The position numbers were made by a program, and so were the translations under genes. A stretch of 40,402 nt of DNA from an uncultured Cellvibrionales bacterium (lineage in GTDB: Bacteria > Pseudomonadota > Gammaproteobacteria > Pseudomonadales > Cellvibrionaceae). Shown here one piece after another: positions 16,635-24,706 of this stretch. The notes under the pieces are model-generated. The model searched no databases and was not told the origin of the DNA. It saw only the letters and a list, made by a program, of their open reading frames with translations. The stretch covers positions 1 through 40,402 of the forward strand of contig CAJWBQ010000039.1 in NCBI GenBank assembly GCA_913020115.1. The letters run 5' to 3'. Every line of letters begins with the position of its first letter. Within the stretch, counting starts at the first letter, position 1.

Positions 16635-16788
16635 CTCTTTTGCAGCTGGGTTCCATCAGTCATACTTTCTTGAGTTGGCGCGGTGTGAGCGGACCGGTTG
16701 AAAAACAGATTTCGAACGAGTTACCGCCATCGTCGAGAATCTCTCGATTAAGCTTAAGCGGCACAGAATTTTTTTAAAGGGGCAAAAA
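16635..16788 (+). promoter_or_regulatory. Long 5' leader of rpmB with a hairpin
   Basis: The predicted untranslated leader is about 155 nt. It includes a stable small hairpin, TCGAGA-ATC-TCTCGA (16733-16747), about 40 bases before the ATG, and ends in an A/T-rich stretch with AAAGGGGC as the ribosome-binding site. Ribosomal protein leaders often carry autoregulatory structures. I know of no matching described class, so a regulatory role is a guess. Confidence 0.35.
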
Positions 16789-17025
16789 ATGTCTAAGGTA
16801 TGTCAAGTTACCGGTAAGCGTCCTGTAACTGGAAACAATGTTTCTCACGCAAAAAACCACACCAAGCGTCGTTTTTTGCCAAACCTGCATTCTCACCGTT
16901 TTTGGGTTGAAGCTGAGAAGCGCTTCGTGAAGCTGCGTGTATCCGCTAAAGGTATGCGTGTTATTGATAAAGTAGGCATTGAACAAGTGCTGAAAGATAT
17001 GCAAGCCCGCGGCGAAAAAGCTTAA
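16789..17025 (+). CDS. rpmB: 50S ribosomal protein L28
   Basis: The 78-residue protein begins MSKVCQVTGKRPVTGNNVSHAKNHTKRRFLPNLH, the L28 signature, and ends with VIDKVGIEQVLKDMQARGEK. It is a component of the large ribosomal subunit. AAAGGGG precedes the ATG. rpmG follows after 31 bp and shares its transcript. Two cysteines are not present as a zinc motif; only C5 is seen, so this looks like the zinc-independent type. Confidence 0.98.
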   Translation: MSKVCQVTGKRPVTGNNVSHAKNHTKRRFLPNLHSHRFWVEAEKRFVKLRVSAKGMRVIDKVGIEQVLKDMQARGEKA

Positions 17026-17056
17026 GCTGCGAGCGACAATTTAGGAGATATCTGAG

Positions 17057-17212
17057 ATGCGCGATAAAATTCGTTTGAATTCAAGTGCCGGTACTGGTCA
17101 TTTCTACACGACTGACAAGAACAAGCGTACCATGCCTGAAAAAATGGAAATCAAGAAATTCGATCCCGTGGTTCGTAAGCACGTGATGTACAAGGAAGGC
17201 AAAATCAAATAA
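17057..17212 (+). CDS. rpmG: 50S ribosomal protein L33
   Basis: This short gene encodes 51 residues. It starts MRDKIRLNSSAGTGHFYTTDKN, then KRTMPEKMEIKKFDPVVRKHVMYKEGKIK, all typical of L33. It has none of the four zinc-binding cysteines, so it is the zinc-independent (C-minus) form. TTAGGAGATATCTGAG contains the ribosome-binding site. A strong terminator follows 19 bp after the stop. Confidence 0.97.
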   Translation: MRDKIRLNSSAGTGHFYTTDKNKRTMPEKMEIKKFDPVVRKHVMYKEGKIK

Positions 17213-17231
17213 GCCTTGTTTGTTCTTGATA

Positions 17232-17265
17232 CAAAAAAGCCCAGTTTATTAGCTGGGCTTTTTTG
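17232..17265 (+). terminator. Rho-independent terminator after rpmG
   Basis: AAAAAAGCCCAG and CTGGGCTTTTTT form a 12-bp stem around an 8-base loop, followed by a T run. It should end most rpmBG transcripts. mutM then begins 58 bp later and must rely on read-through or an own promoter. The A run on the left side could also allow termination in the opposite direction. Confidence 0.88.
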
Positions 17266-17322
17266 TGCCTGGTGCTTTTTCCAAGTTTGTGTGGCCGAAT
17301 AGACTTTTATGGAGACAAGAGA

Positions 17323-18138
17323 ATGCCTGAGCTGCCCGAAGTAGAAACTACCTGTCGAGGTATCGCCCCACATATTGAGGGTAAGCGTATAGCTCAGGTT
17401 GTCGTGAGAGACCATAGACTGCGCTGGCCCATACCGGAAGAATTGCCGAGCCTATTGAAAAACCGCACCTTGCTGGAAGTGGGCCGCCGCGGGAAATACA
17501 TAATTTTGCGATTTAGTCACGGTCACGCTCTAGTTCATCTGGGGATGTCAGGCAGCCTGCGAATCGTGGAGGTAGGCGCAGCACCGGCAAAGCATGACCA
17601 CATAGATTTGGTTTTTGGTCGTTCTTGCATATTGCGCCTTTGCGATCCTCGTCGTTTTGGTGCGTTTTTGTGGACAAATGAAGCGGTGCGCAAGCACAAA
17701 TTGATCGCTCATCTTGGGCCTGAGCCTCTGAGTGCTGATTTTACCGATGAAATATTATTTAAGGCCTCCCGTAAACGAAAAGTCGCGGTCAAATCTTTTG
17801 TCATGGACAGTAAGGTTGTGGTGGGGGTAGGAAACATATACGCCAACGAAGCCTTGTTTATGGCCGGCATACGGCCAACAAAGGCGGCTGGAGGCTTGTC
17901 GCGGGCGGCCTGTGCCAGTTTAAGCGAGCATATTCGCACAGTGCTGACCGCCGCTATTGAACAGGGCGGCACCACCTTAAAAGACTTTGTTGGGGGTGAT
18001 GGTAAGCCGGGCTACTTTAAACAGGAGTTAAAAGTATATGGTCGAGGAGGCGAGCCCTGCGTAGTTTGCGCAAAGCCCTTAAAGGAAATTCAACTGGGGG
18101 CCCGAGCCACCGTTTATTGCACCGCTTGTCAGTCTTGA
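17323..18138 (+). CDS. mutM: Formamidopyrimidine-DNA glycosylase (Fpg/MutM)
   Basis: Start chosen at ATG 17323, because the mature enzyme must begin PELPEVETTCRG with the catalytic proline right after Met; the frame is open 60 bases further up. The 271-residue protein has LLEVGRRGKYI with the lysine that contacts DNA, VGVGNIYANEALF, and GGTTLKDFVGGDGKPGYF. The C-terminal zinc finger has CVVC...YCTAC. It removes 8-oxoguanine and cuts the strand. The end overlaps the convergent coaD by 10 bp. Confidence 0.96.
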   Translation: MPELPEVETTCRGIAPHIEGKRIAQVVVRDHRLRWPIPEELPSLLKNRTLLEVGRRGKYIILRFSHGHALVHLGMSGSLRIVEVGAAPAKHDHIDLVFGRSCILRLCDPRRFGAFLWTNEAVRKHKLIAHLGPEPLSADFTDEILFKASRKRKVAVKSFVMDSKVVVGVGNIYANEALFMAGIRPTKAAGGLSRAACASLSEHIRTVLTAAIEQGGTTLKDFVGGDGKPGYFKQELKVYGRGGEPCVVCAKPLKEIQLGARATVYCTACQS

Positions 18139-18626
18139 GTTTGGGGGTTCTGTCCAAACTTCTCTATCAGCGAGGCTTGTACAATGGGGTGGACAAATTT
18201 GCTGACGTCGCCGCCCAAGGACGCAATTTCCCTGACGAGGGAAGATGAGATGTAAGACAAGTGCTCCGCCGGCGTCAAGAATAGGCTCTCCATCTGAGGG
18301 GCCAGTGCGCGGTTCATGTTCGCCAGCTGAAATTCATACTCGAAATCGGACACCGCGCGCAAACCGCGCATTACCGCGTTGGCTTGTTTCTCTTGCACGA
18401 GGTTGGCCAAGAGAATGTTGAAGCCACACACTTCCACGTTATCTAGGTGTGAGGTGACTTGCTTCACCAATTCCACGCGTTTTTCCGTGGTAAACAATGG
18501 ATTTTTTTTGCTGCTTGCGGCCACAGCGATAATGACCTTGTCGAAGAGGCGACAGGCGCGCTCTATGAGGTCGATATGCCCATTAGTAATGGGGTCAAAC
18601 GTTCCTGGGTACACCACTGTTTTCAT
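18129..18626 (-). CDS. coaD: Phosphopantetheine adenylyltransferase
   Basis: The 165-residue protein starts MKTVVYPGTFDPITNGHIDLIERA, with the nucleotidyltransferase TxGH-like motif (GTFDPITNGH). Downstream it has VMRGLRAVSDFEYEFQLANMNR and the C-terminal FLTPAEHLSYISSSLVREIA. It makes dephospho-CoA from phosphopantetheine and ATP. The ATG at 18626 is preferred over the TTG just before it. rsmD lies upstream on the same strand, 67 bp away. Confidence 0.96.
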   Translation of the reverse strand: MKTVVYPGTFDPITNGHIDLIERACRLFDKVIIAVAASSKKNPLFTTEKRVELVKQVTSHLDNVEVCGFNILLANLVQEKQANAVMRGLRAVSDFEYEFQLANMNRALAPQMESLFLTPAEHLSYISSSLVREIASLGGDVSKFVHPIVQASLIEKFGQNPQTQD

Positions 18627-18693
18627 CAAAATTCACTCGTGTTAGCTTTGAGGCGCGCCGATAGTAAACAATTTTATGCGTCAATTCAAAATT

Positions 18694-19320
18694 CTATTTA
18701 TCACATTTGTAAAAATATAAGCGACAGCTTACCTTCCCTGCGCTTTTTTCTCTGTGCAAGCGCCATTCTTTTGGGGTGATATAGGGGCAGTCTCGACCCG
18801 ACTCAATGTAGATTGCGGCACCGTCCTTCAGCCAGTTGTTTTTGGCTAAAAGGTCAATACTTTGCTGCCAAAGATTGAGGTCGAAGGGGGGGTCAATAAA
18901 AACAATATCATAAGGTTCAGATGGAGGCTGGCTTAACCAGGTCATGGCATTGGCGTTGTGGAGGTCTAGGTGTAAATTGGGTTCAGCGCTCTGTAACAGC
19001 GCCACTTGGCTCTGTAGAGTGCTGATAACCTGCGGCATGCGATCGAGTGCCGTGACCTCTGAGGCGTCTCGAGAGAGCGACTCAAGCGCCAGTGCCCCCG
19101 AACCTGTGTACAGATCTAGACATCGGCTGCCCGGCATGTGTGGATTGAGCCAATTGAACAAGGTTTCCCGCAGGCGATCGCCTGTAGGCCTAAGGCCTGG
19201 TAAATCGGCGAATGTGAGCTTGCGGCCTCTGAACTTGCCGCCAATGATTCTGAGTAAATTGTTTGATTTCACGATTGTCGGGACTCTGCTTAGTTTGGCG
19301 CCGGTAGAACACAGTGACAT
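18694..19320 (-). CDS. rsmD: 16S rRNA (guanine966-N2)-methyltransferase RsmD
   Basis: The core is clear: LRIIGGKFRGRKLTF, GLRPTGDRLRETLFNWL, the AdoMet-binding LDLYTGSGALALESLSR and the catalytic DIVFIDPPF. It methylates G966 of 16S rRNA. The start is uncertain. ATG at 19320 gives 208 residues; a GTG at 19272 gives about 192, nearer the family norm; a TTG at 19365 is less likely. None has a strong ribosome-binding site. It is divergent from ftsY, as in E. coli, with only 66 bp between the starts, so their promoters probably overlap. Confidence 0.9.
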   Translation of the reverse strand: MSLCSTGAKLSRVPTIVKSNNLLRIIGGKFRGRKLTFADLPGLRPTGDRLRETLFNWLNPHMPGSRCLDLYTGSGALALESLSRDASEVTALDRMPQVISTLQSQVALLQSAEPNLHLDLHNANAMTWLSQPPSEPYDIVFIDPPFDLNLWQQSIDLLAKNNWLKDGAAIYIESGRDCPYITPKEWRLHREKSAGKVSCRLYFYKCDK

Positions 19321-19386
19321 TACCGTCGCCACTAATGATAGGATAGCGCTTTTGCATACTATCAAATACTGACAGACCAGACCCCG

Positions 19387-20577
19387 ATGTTTTTTAAACG
19401 ATTCCGAAAGAAAGACCCAGCCTCTGAAGCCGACCTTGCGGCAGACGAAGCGCTGGAACTCAATACTGACAAGCCAGAAGAGCCCTCAGAGCCACCTGCG
19501 GATTCAACTGCAGCGTCTTCTAATTTGGCAGACCCCGCTGAATTGAATTTGTCAGCAGCGGCCTCCGAAGCCCCAGAAGCGCTTGATCCCGCTGAAACTG
19601 AACTGCCGCCTGAAACTGAAACGCCGCCTGAAGCCTCTGAAACACCCGCAAAAGCTGGGTTCTTCACGAGAATGAAACAGGGTCTTAGTCGCACGAGTTC
19701 CAATTTTGCCGGTGGTATTGGCAAGTTGGTTTTAGGCGAAAAAGAGATTGATGACGAATTGCTGGAAGATATTGAAACCCAGCTATTGGTCGCTGATGTG
19801 GGCATTGAGGCCACCACCGACATTATCGACAACCTTACTGAGCGCGTTGCCCGCAACGAGCTCAGTAAAGCGAGTGCGCTCTATGATGCCCTAAAAGAGC
19901 TGTTGGCAAACCTGTTGATCGCGGTAGAAAAGCCTTTGGTGATTAACCCAGAAAACAAACCCTTCGTGATCTTGGTGGTTGGCGTAAATGGCGTGGGTAA
20001 AACCACCACCATTGGCAAGCTGGCGAAAAGGCTGCAAGGCGAGGGCAAGTCTGTGATGTTGGCGGCGGGTGATACCTTCCGCGCTGCAGCCGTAGAGCAA
20101 TTACAGGTGTGGGGCGAGCGCAACGACATTCCAGTGGTGGCGCAGCACACAGGCGCCGACAGTGCTTCGGTCATTTTTGATGCTATTCAGTCGGCTCAGT
20201 CACGCCAGATAGACGTGGTGATTGCCGATACAGCGGGCCGCTTGCATAACAAGGGTCACCTGATGGACGAGCTCACGAAAGTGTCACGGGTCATGGGTAA
20301 ATTAGATCGCCAGGCGCCCCATGAAGTGCTCTTAGTATTGGACGCTGGTACAGGTCAGAATGCCCTAAACCAGGCAGAGCACTTCATTCAAGCCGCTAAT
20401 GTCACGGGCGTAGCGCTGACCAAGCTTGATGGCACGGCCAAGGGTGGCGTTATTTTTGCCTTGAGCAGGAAGTTTGGCTTGCCCGTGCGATTTATTGGCG
20501 TGGGCGAAGGAATTGATGACCTGCAGCCCTTTACGGCTCGCTCATTTATCAAAGCCTTGTTTGACGACGGAGAGTAA
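19387..20577 (+). CDS. ftsY: Signal recognition particle receptor FtsY
   Basis: The 396-residue protein has a three-part layout. An acidic, Pro/Glu-rich A domain covers about residues 10-90 with the repeated ETELPPETETPPE pattern. A helical N domain follows (FTRMKQGLSRTSSNFAGGIGKLVLG). The GTPase G domain has GVNGVGKTTTIGKLAK (P-loop), AAGDTFRAAAVEQLQVW, DTAGRLHNKGHLMDEL and TKLDGTAKGG. It docks ribosome-SRP complexes at the inner membrane. ftsE starts 8 bp later in the conserved ftsYEX-rpoH arrangement. Confidence 0.97.
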   Translation: MFFKRFRKKDPASEADLAADEALELNTDKPEEPSEPPADSTAASSNLADPAELNLSAAASEAPEALDPAETELPPETETPPEASETPAKAGFFTRMKQGLSRTSSNFAGGIGKLVLGEKEIDDELLEDIETQLLVADVGIEATTDIIDNLTERVARNELSKASALYDALKELLANLLIAVEKPLVINPENKPFVILVVGVNGVGKTTTIGKLAKRLQGEGKSVMLAAGDTFRAAAVEQLQVWGERNDIPVVAQHTGADSASVIFDAIQSAQSRQIDVVIADTAGRLHNKGHLMDELTKVSRVMGKLDRQAPHEVLLVLDAGTGQNALNQAEHFIQAANVTGVALTKLDGTAKGGVIFALSRKFGLPVRFIGVGEGIDDLQPFTARSFIKALFDDGE

Positions 20578-20585
20578 GCGCTTCA

Positions 20586-21278
20586 ATGATCCGTTTCGAC
20601 AATGTCAGCAAGCGCTATGAAACGGGTTACGAGGCACTGAGTCGAGTCAGTTTTGACATTGCTCGCGGTGAAATGGTATTTCTCACGGGTCATTCCGGCG
20701 CCGGCAAAAGCACCCTGCTCAAACTGATTATGCATATGGAGAAATCCAGTCAGGGTCAAGTTTTAGTCAATGCGCAGAACCTCAATCGACTGAAAGCCTC
20801 TCAAGTGCCGTACTTTCGTCGCAATGTAGGGGTGGTTTTTCAGAATCATCAATTATTGTTTGATCGCAGCGTGTTCGATAACGTTGCCCTCCCCTTGCAG
20901 ATTGCGGGTAACCATCACGCTGAAGTCGCTCGACGAGTGCGAGCGGCGCTGGCTAAGGTAGGCTTGCTAGGCAAAGAGCAATCGAATCCCATTATGCTTT
21001 CTGGTGGCGAGCAACAAAGGGTGGGTATTGCGCGTGCAGTGGTGAACAAACCCGCACTACTACTCGCCGACGAGCCTACAGGTAATCTTGACCCAGTACT
21101 CTCAGCCGAAATTATGGATTTGTTTCAGCAGTTCAATCAGGTGGGTGTGACGGTGTTAATTGCCAGCCATGACCTTGCGCTGGTGGATCGTTTGCAAAAG
21201 CGAGTGCTCACTCTCGGTGAAGGGCGGCTTATTCACGATGGGCAGCTTGAGACGAGGCTTGGCAATGTCGACGCCTAA
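20586..21278 (+). CDS. ftsE: Cell division ATP-binding protein FtsE
   Basis: This 230-residue ABC ATPase has Walker A GHSGAGKS (35-42), the signature LSGGEQQRVGIARA (138-151), Walker B LLLADEPTGNLD (158-169) and a switch histidine in ASHD. FFRRNVGVVFQNHQLL-type residues around 77-91 and the overall length fit FtsE. With FtsX it controls periplasmic murein hydrolases during septation. Its last 14 bases overlap the start of ftsX. Confidence 0.97.
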   Translation: MIRFDNVSKRYETGYEALSRVSFDIARGEMVFLTGHSGAGKSTLLKLIMHMEKSSQGQVLVNAQNLNRLKASQVPYFRRNVGVVFQNHQLLFDRSVFDNVALPLQIAGNHHAEVARRVRAALAKVGLLGKEQSNPIMLSGGEQQRVGIARAVVNKPALLLADEPTGNLDPVLSAEIMDLFQQFNQVGVTVLIASHDLALVDRLQKRVLTLGEGRLIHDGQLETRLGNVDA

Positions 21279-22266
21279 AGCAGCGCCCAGAACACGCCGT
21301 AGCAGCAAAAAAGACGGCGCCAGCCAAAGCAAAACGCTCAGGCGCGACCGCTTTCAAGCCTGGTTTGTGCACCACCAAATTACCGCCGTTGAAAGCTTAC
21401 TCCGGCTACTCTCAACACCCTTGCAAAGCATTATGACTTGGCTGGTCGTGGCTATTGCATTAGTGCTGCCTGCAACACTTTATGTCGGCTTAGACAACGC
21501 TCAACAAATGGGTGCCGGTGTTGAAAATACGGGAAAAATGTCAGTCTTTATCAACAGGAAAGCCAGAGATAGTGCCATTCAAGGGCTGAGTAAGCGTTTA
21601 CTATCAAAGCCGGAGGTCGCGCGTGTTAGGCTAATTTCTCCCAGCGAGGCTCTGGCTGAATTCCAGCTTCGATCAGGCTTTGGCAGTATCATCGAGCACT
21701 TGGATAGCAATCCGCTACCCACCGTATTGCTGGTGGAGCCCATGCTTGAAAACGCTGATACGGGGACTTTGGCGCAATTGCAAAAAAACATTCTCAAGGA
21801 GGCTATTGTTGAGGATGTGAGTATTGATCTGCAGTGGGTGGAACGGCTCAATTATATTTTAGTCTTGGCTCAGCGCTTGGTTATGGCTCTGGCATTGTTG
21901 CTTGTCCTGGGGGTGCTTCTAGTGGTGGGCAATACCATCCGGCTGGCCATCGAGGGGCGTCGGGACGAGATTCTAGTGGTGAAGTTGGTGGGGGGCACCA
22001 ATGCTTTTGTGCGCAGGCCTTTTCTCTATGCAGGCCTTTGGTATGGCTTGGGCGGGGGGGTGTTGGCAGCCTTGATCTTGAGTGCAGGTTTGGCTTGGTT
22101 GGCCGGGCCTATTGGGCATTTAGCTGATCTCTATCAAAGTGAATTTCGCCTGCGTGGCTTAGACTGGAATTCCAGCGTTTCACTGATTCTAGGGGCTGGT
22201 TTGGTAGGTTTAAGTGGCGCATGGTTGGCTGTTGGTCGTCATTTAGGCCAAATAGAGCCCAAATAA
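21265..22266 (+). CDS. ftsX: Cell division permease-like protein FtsX
   Basis: Start chosen at ATG 21265 (MSTPKAAPRTRRSS), inside the end of ftsE; the frame is open upstream but that part is only an ftsE shadow. The 333-residue protein has a basic cytoplasmic N-terminus and a first membrane helix (TWLVVAIALVLPATLYVGL). A periplasmic domain follows (KMSVFINRKARDSAIQGL..., RLISPSEALAEFQLRSGFG). Three more helices come after about residue 190, including the LALLLVLGVLLVVGNTIRLAIEGRRDEI segment typical of FtsX. Confidence 0.95.
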   Translation: MSTPKAAPRTRRSSKKDGASQSKTLRRDRFQAWFVHHQITAVESLLRLLSTPLQSIMTWLVVAIALVLPATLYVGLDNAQQMGAGVENTGKMSVFINRKARDSAIQGLSKRLLSKPEVARVRLISPSEALAEFQLRSGFGSIIEHLDSNPLPTVLLVEPMLENADTGTLAQLQKNILKEAIVEDVSIDLQWVERLNYILVLAQRLVMALALLLVLGVLLVVGNTIRLAIEGRRDEILVVKLVGGTNAFVRRPFLYAGLWYGLGGGVLAALILSAGLAWLAGPIGHLADLYQSEFRLRGLDWNSSVSLILGAGLVGLSGAWLAVGRHLGQIEPK

Positions 22267-22347
22267 GGCTAAATCGAACTTTCTCAGGGCTTGGCGCTCC
22301 AATGCTAGGGTGATAAACTCGACTGCTGATTTTTTAGGAGAAAGATA

Positions 22348-23202
22348 ATGGGAACTCAATTACAGCCTGTGGAGATGCTTGCGCCAGGTGCGAACCTGAA
22401 TGCGTATATCCAGGCCGTTAACGGATTCTCAGTGTTAACCGCTGAGGAAGAGAAACGTCTCGGTGAAGCACTGTATTACGATGGCGATTTAGACGCTGCC
22501 CGCCAGATGGTTATGGCGCACCTGCGTTTTGTTGTCCATATTGCTAAATCTTATTCTGGTTATGGCTTGGCTCAGGGCGATTTAGTTCAGGAAGGCAATA
22601 TTGGCTTGATGAAAGCCGTTAAGCGCTTTAACCCTGAGAAGGGTGTGCGTTTGGTGTCTTTTGCGGTGCATTGGATTAAAGCCGAAATGCACGAGTTTAT
22701 CCTTCGTAACTGGCGAATTGTTAAAATTGCCACCACCAAAGCTCAGCGTAAATTGTTCTTCAACCTGCGTGGCGCCAAAAAGCGTTTGGGTTGGTTGACT
22801 CACGAGGAAGCTAAGGCGGTTGCCAAAGACCTAGATTTGGACGTAAAACACGTCCAAGAAATGGAAGGTCGTCTCTCAGCGTATGATGCTGGGTTTGACG
22901 CTGGCGCTGATGACGATGATGAAAGTGCTTATTTGGCCCCTGCCAATTACCTCGAAGACAAGCGCTACGACCCAGCGACTCAAAACGAAGATTCAGATTG
23001 GGAAGCGGCTAATGTATCTAGCCTAACCACGGCGATGGCACAATTAGACGAGCGCAGTCGAGACATTCTTCAGCAGCGTTGGTTGAGCGACAATAAGTCA
23101 ACTTTACACGAGTTGGCTGACCAATACAGCGTATCTGCTGAACGTATTCGCCAACTTGAAAAGAACGCCATGAAAAAAGTAAAGGGTATGATGGAGGCTT
23201 AA
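22348..23202 (+). CDS. rpoH: RNA polymerase heat-shock sigma factor RpoH (sigma-32)
   Basis: The 284-residue protein has region 2 (LRFVVHIAKSYSGYGLAQGDLVQEGNIGLMKAVKRF, VSFAVHWIKAEMHEFILRNWRIV) and the diagnostic RpoH box QRKLFFNLR (133-141) that is not found in RpoD or RpoS. Region 4 is TLHELADQYSVSAERIRQLEKNAMKK. It directs transcription of chaperone and protease genes. AGGAGAAAG precedes the ATG. It has its own gap of 81 bp after ftsX with a loose TTGGCG/ATAAAC promoter-like pair, and a terminator after its stop. Confidence 0.97.
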   Translation: MGTQLQPVEMLAPGANLNAYIQAVNGFSVLTAEEEKRLGEALYYDGDLDAARQMVMAHLRFVVHIAKSYSGYGLAQGDLVQEGNIGLMKAVKRFNPEKGVRLVSFAVHWIKAEMHEFILRNWRIVKIATTKAQRKLFFNLRGAKKRLGWLTHEEAKAVAKDLDLDVKHVQEMEGRLSAYDAGFDAGADDDDESAYLAPANYLEDKRYDPATQNEDSDWEAANVSSLTTAMAQLDERSRDILQQRWLSDNKSTLHELADQYSVSAERIRQLEKNAMKKVKGMMEA

Positions 23203-23224
23203 GGTCTAATCATTACTTTTTGAG

Positions 23225-23259
23225 AAAAGCCCATTCGGCCAATCCGTATGGGCTTTTTT
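23225..23259 (+). terminator. Rho-independent terminator after rpoH
   Basis: AAAAGCCCAT (23225-23234) and ATGGGCTTTT pair around a 13-base loop and are followed by a T run, starting 22 bp after the rpoH stop. Confidence 0.82.
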
Positions 23260-23316
23260 ATTGCTTAAAGATTTCATCAATTAGATGCCAGGTTTTAATT
23301 AGAGCGATAGGCCGCC

Positions 23317-23700
23317 ATGAACACTGCTAAGTTATTCATCTCATTTGCCGCGTTGTACGGTTTTCTAGCGGTTGGCTTTGGGGCTTTCGGCGCCCACGCC
23401 CTTAGAAATAAGGTGCCTGAAAATTTGCTTTCGGCTTTTCAGACGGGTGTTCAATACCAGTTTTATCATGCGCTTGCTCTAATGCTTCTAGGGGTTCTAT
23501 TGCAAAGGCCGTCTGCTATGCCTGAGTCGCTGCTTTCAATCAGTGGTTACTTGTTTATTGCCGGGGTGCTGTTGTTTTCTGGGAGCCTTTACGGAATGGC
23601 GCTGGGCGGGCCCACTTGGTTGGGGCCTATTACGCCTCTGGGTGGGGTGTGCTTTTTGGTGGCTTGGGCAGTTTTGTTGGCGGCGGCTTTGAAAATTTAG
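23317..23700 (+). CDS. DUF423 family membrane protein
   Basis: The 127-residue protein has four hydrophobic helices. The conserved DUF423 segments are LAVGFGAFGAHALRN near residue 20, FQTGVQYQFYHALALMLLG, FIAGVLLFSGSLYGMAL and GPITPLGGVCFLVAW. The function is unknown for the family (E. coli YgdD); the location is predicted as the inner membrane. It ends 3 bp before trmB on the same strand, so the two are probably cotranscribed. Confidence 0.92.
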   Translation: MNTAKLFISFAALYGFLAVGFGAFGAHALRNKVPENLLSAFQTGVQYQFYHALALMLLGVLLQRPSAMPESLLSISGYLFIAGVLLFSGSLYGMALGGPTWLGPITPLGGVCFLVAWAVLLAAALKI

Positions 23701-23703
23701 GGT

Positions 23704-24435
23704 ATGGGTACAATGAGTGAAGACGATTCTAAAGATGGCTTAACCCTTAAGCCTGAGTTTAAACGTAAGGACATTCGCAGTTACGTGATCAGGGGTGGTC
23801 GAATGACGCCTGGGCAAAAAAGTGCGTTTGATCGGCAATGGGCTCGCTTCGGGGTGAGTCTTTACGATGGGGCTTTTAATCCTGTTGAGGCCTTTGGGCG
23901 TGAAGCGCCTTTGGTGCTGGAAATTGGCTTTGGTATGGGCGATTCATTCCATCAGATGGCTATGGCCGAAGCGGATAAAGATTTTGTGGGTATTGAGGTG
24001 CACCCTCCGGGCGTGGGTCGTTTGATTAATACGGCTGGTTTGGATGACCTGAATAACATTCGTGTTTATATGGCCGATGCTATTGATGTGTTGGACGATT
24101 GTATTGCGGATAACAGTGTGGATCGTTTTCAGCTTTACTTCCCAGACCCCTGGCATAAGAAGAAACACAATAAGCGCCGTATTGTTCAGCCTGAGTTCGT
24201 GCAAAAAATTCGCCAGAAACTGAAAGTGGGCGGTGTTTTTCATTTGGCCACTGACTGGGAGAATTACGCAGATCACATGATGGAGGTGATGTCTCACGCT
24301 GAAGGCTACAGTAATCAAGCGAGTGAGTACCAATTTTCTGCGCGCCCAGATTTTCGCCCGATCACCAAGTTTGAGAAACGCGGCGAACGCCTAGGTCATG
24401 GCGTGTGGGATCTTTTATTTGAACGTGATGCTTGA
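23704..24435 (+). CDS. trmB: tRNA (guanine-N7-)-methyltransferase TrmB
   Basis: The 243-residue protein has the family pattern: IRSYVIRGGRMTPGQKSAFDRQW, the AdoMet loop LVLEIGFGMGDS, FVGIEVHPPGVGRLI, and RFQLYFPDPWHKKKHNKRRIVQPEF, which carries the substrate motif. It ends with FRPITKFEKRGERLGHGVWDL. It methylates G46 in tRNA. An in-frame ATG at 23713 (MSEDDSKDG) is an equally good start; neither has a well-placed ribosome-binding site. Confidence 0.96.
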   Translation: MGTMSEDDSKDGLTLKPEFKRKDIRSYVIRGGRMTPGQKSAFDRQWARFGVSLYDGAFNPVEAFGREAPLVLEIGFGMGDSFHQMAMAEADKDFVGIEVHPPGVGRLINTAGLDDLNNIRVYMADAIDVLDDCIADNSVDRFQLYFPDPWHKKKHNKRRIVQPEFVQKIRQKLKVGGVFHLATDWENYADHMMEVMSHAEGYSNQASEYQFSARPDFRPITKFEKRGERLGHGVWDLLFERDA

Positions 24436-24487
24436 TAGGCATACCATAGCTTCGTTAATAAAAACATAATTCGTTGGGAGAAGGGAA

Positions 24488-24685
24488 ATGCGTTATCTAA
24501 TTGCCATTTTGTTACCGCCATTAGCAGTATTTTTGTGTGCTAAACCAATACAAGCCTTACTAAATATTATTTTAACTCTGATGTTTTGGGTGCCGGGCGT
24601 GATTCACGCGCTGTTTGTTGTACACAGCCACTTGGCTGACAAGCGGACACAAAAAATTGTCGACGCTATCGAAGACCAAGATTAA
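24488..24685 (+). CDS. Pmp3/YqaE family small membrane protein
   Basis: The 65-residue protein is MRYLIAILLPPLAVFLCAKP, then LLNIILTLMFWVPGVIHALFVV, then a charged tail. The PPLAVFL and VPGVIHA elements and two hydrophobic helices fit the UPF0057/Pmp3 family, which is linked to membrane potential and stress tolerance in other organisms. GGGAGAAGGGAA is the ribosome-binding site. A DUF2959-like lipoprotein gene follows after 21 bp and may share its transcript. Confidence 0.9.
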   Translation: MRYLIAILLPPLAVFLCAKPIQALLNIILTLMFWVPGVIHALFVVHSHLADKRTQKIVDAIEDQD

Positions 24686-24706
24686 TTACTGAGAGAACGG
24701 TAAGGT

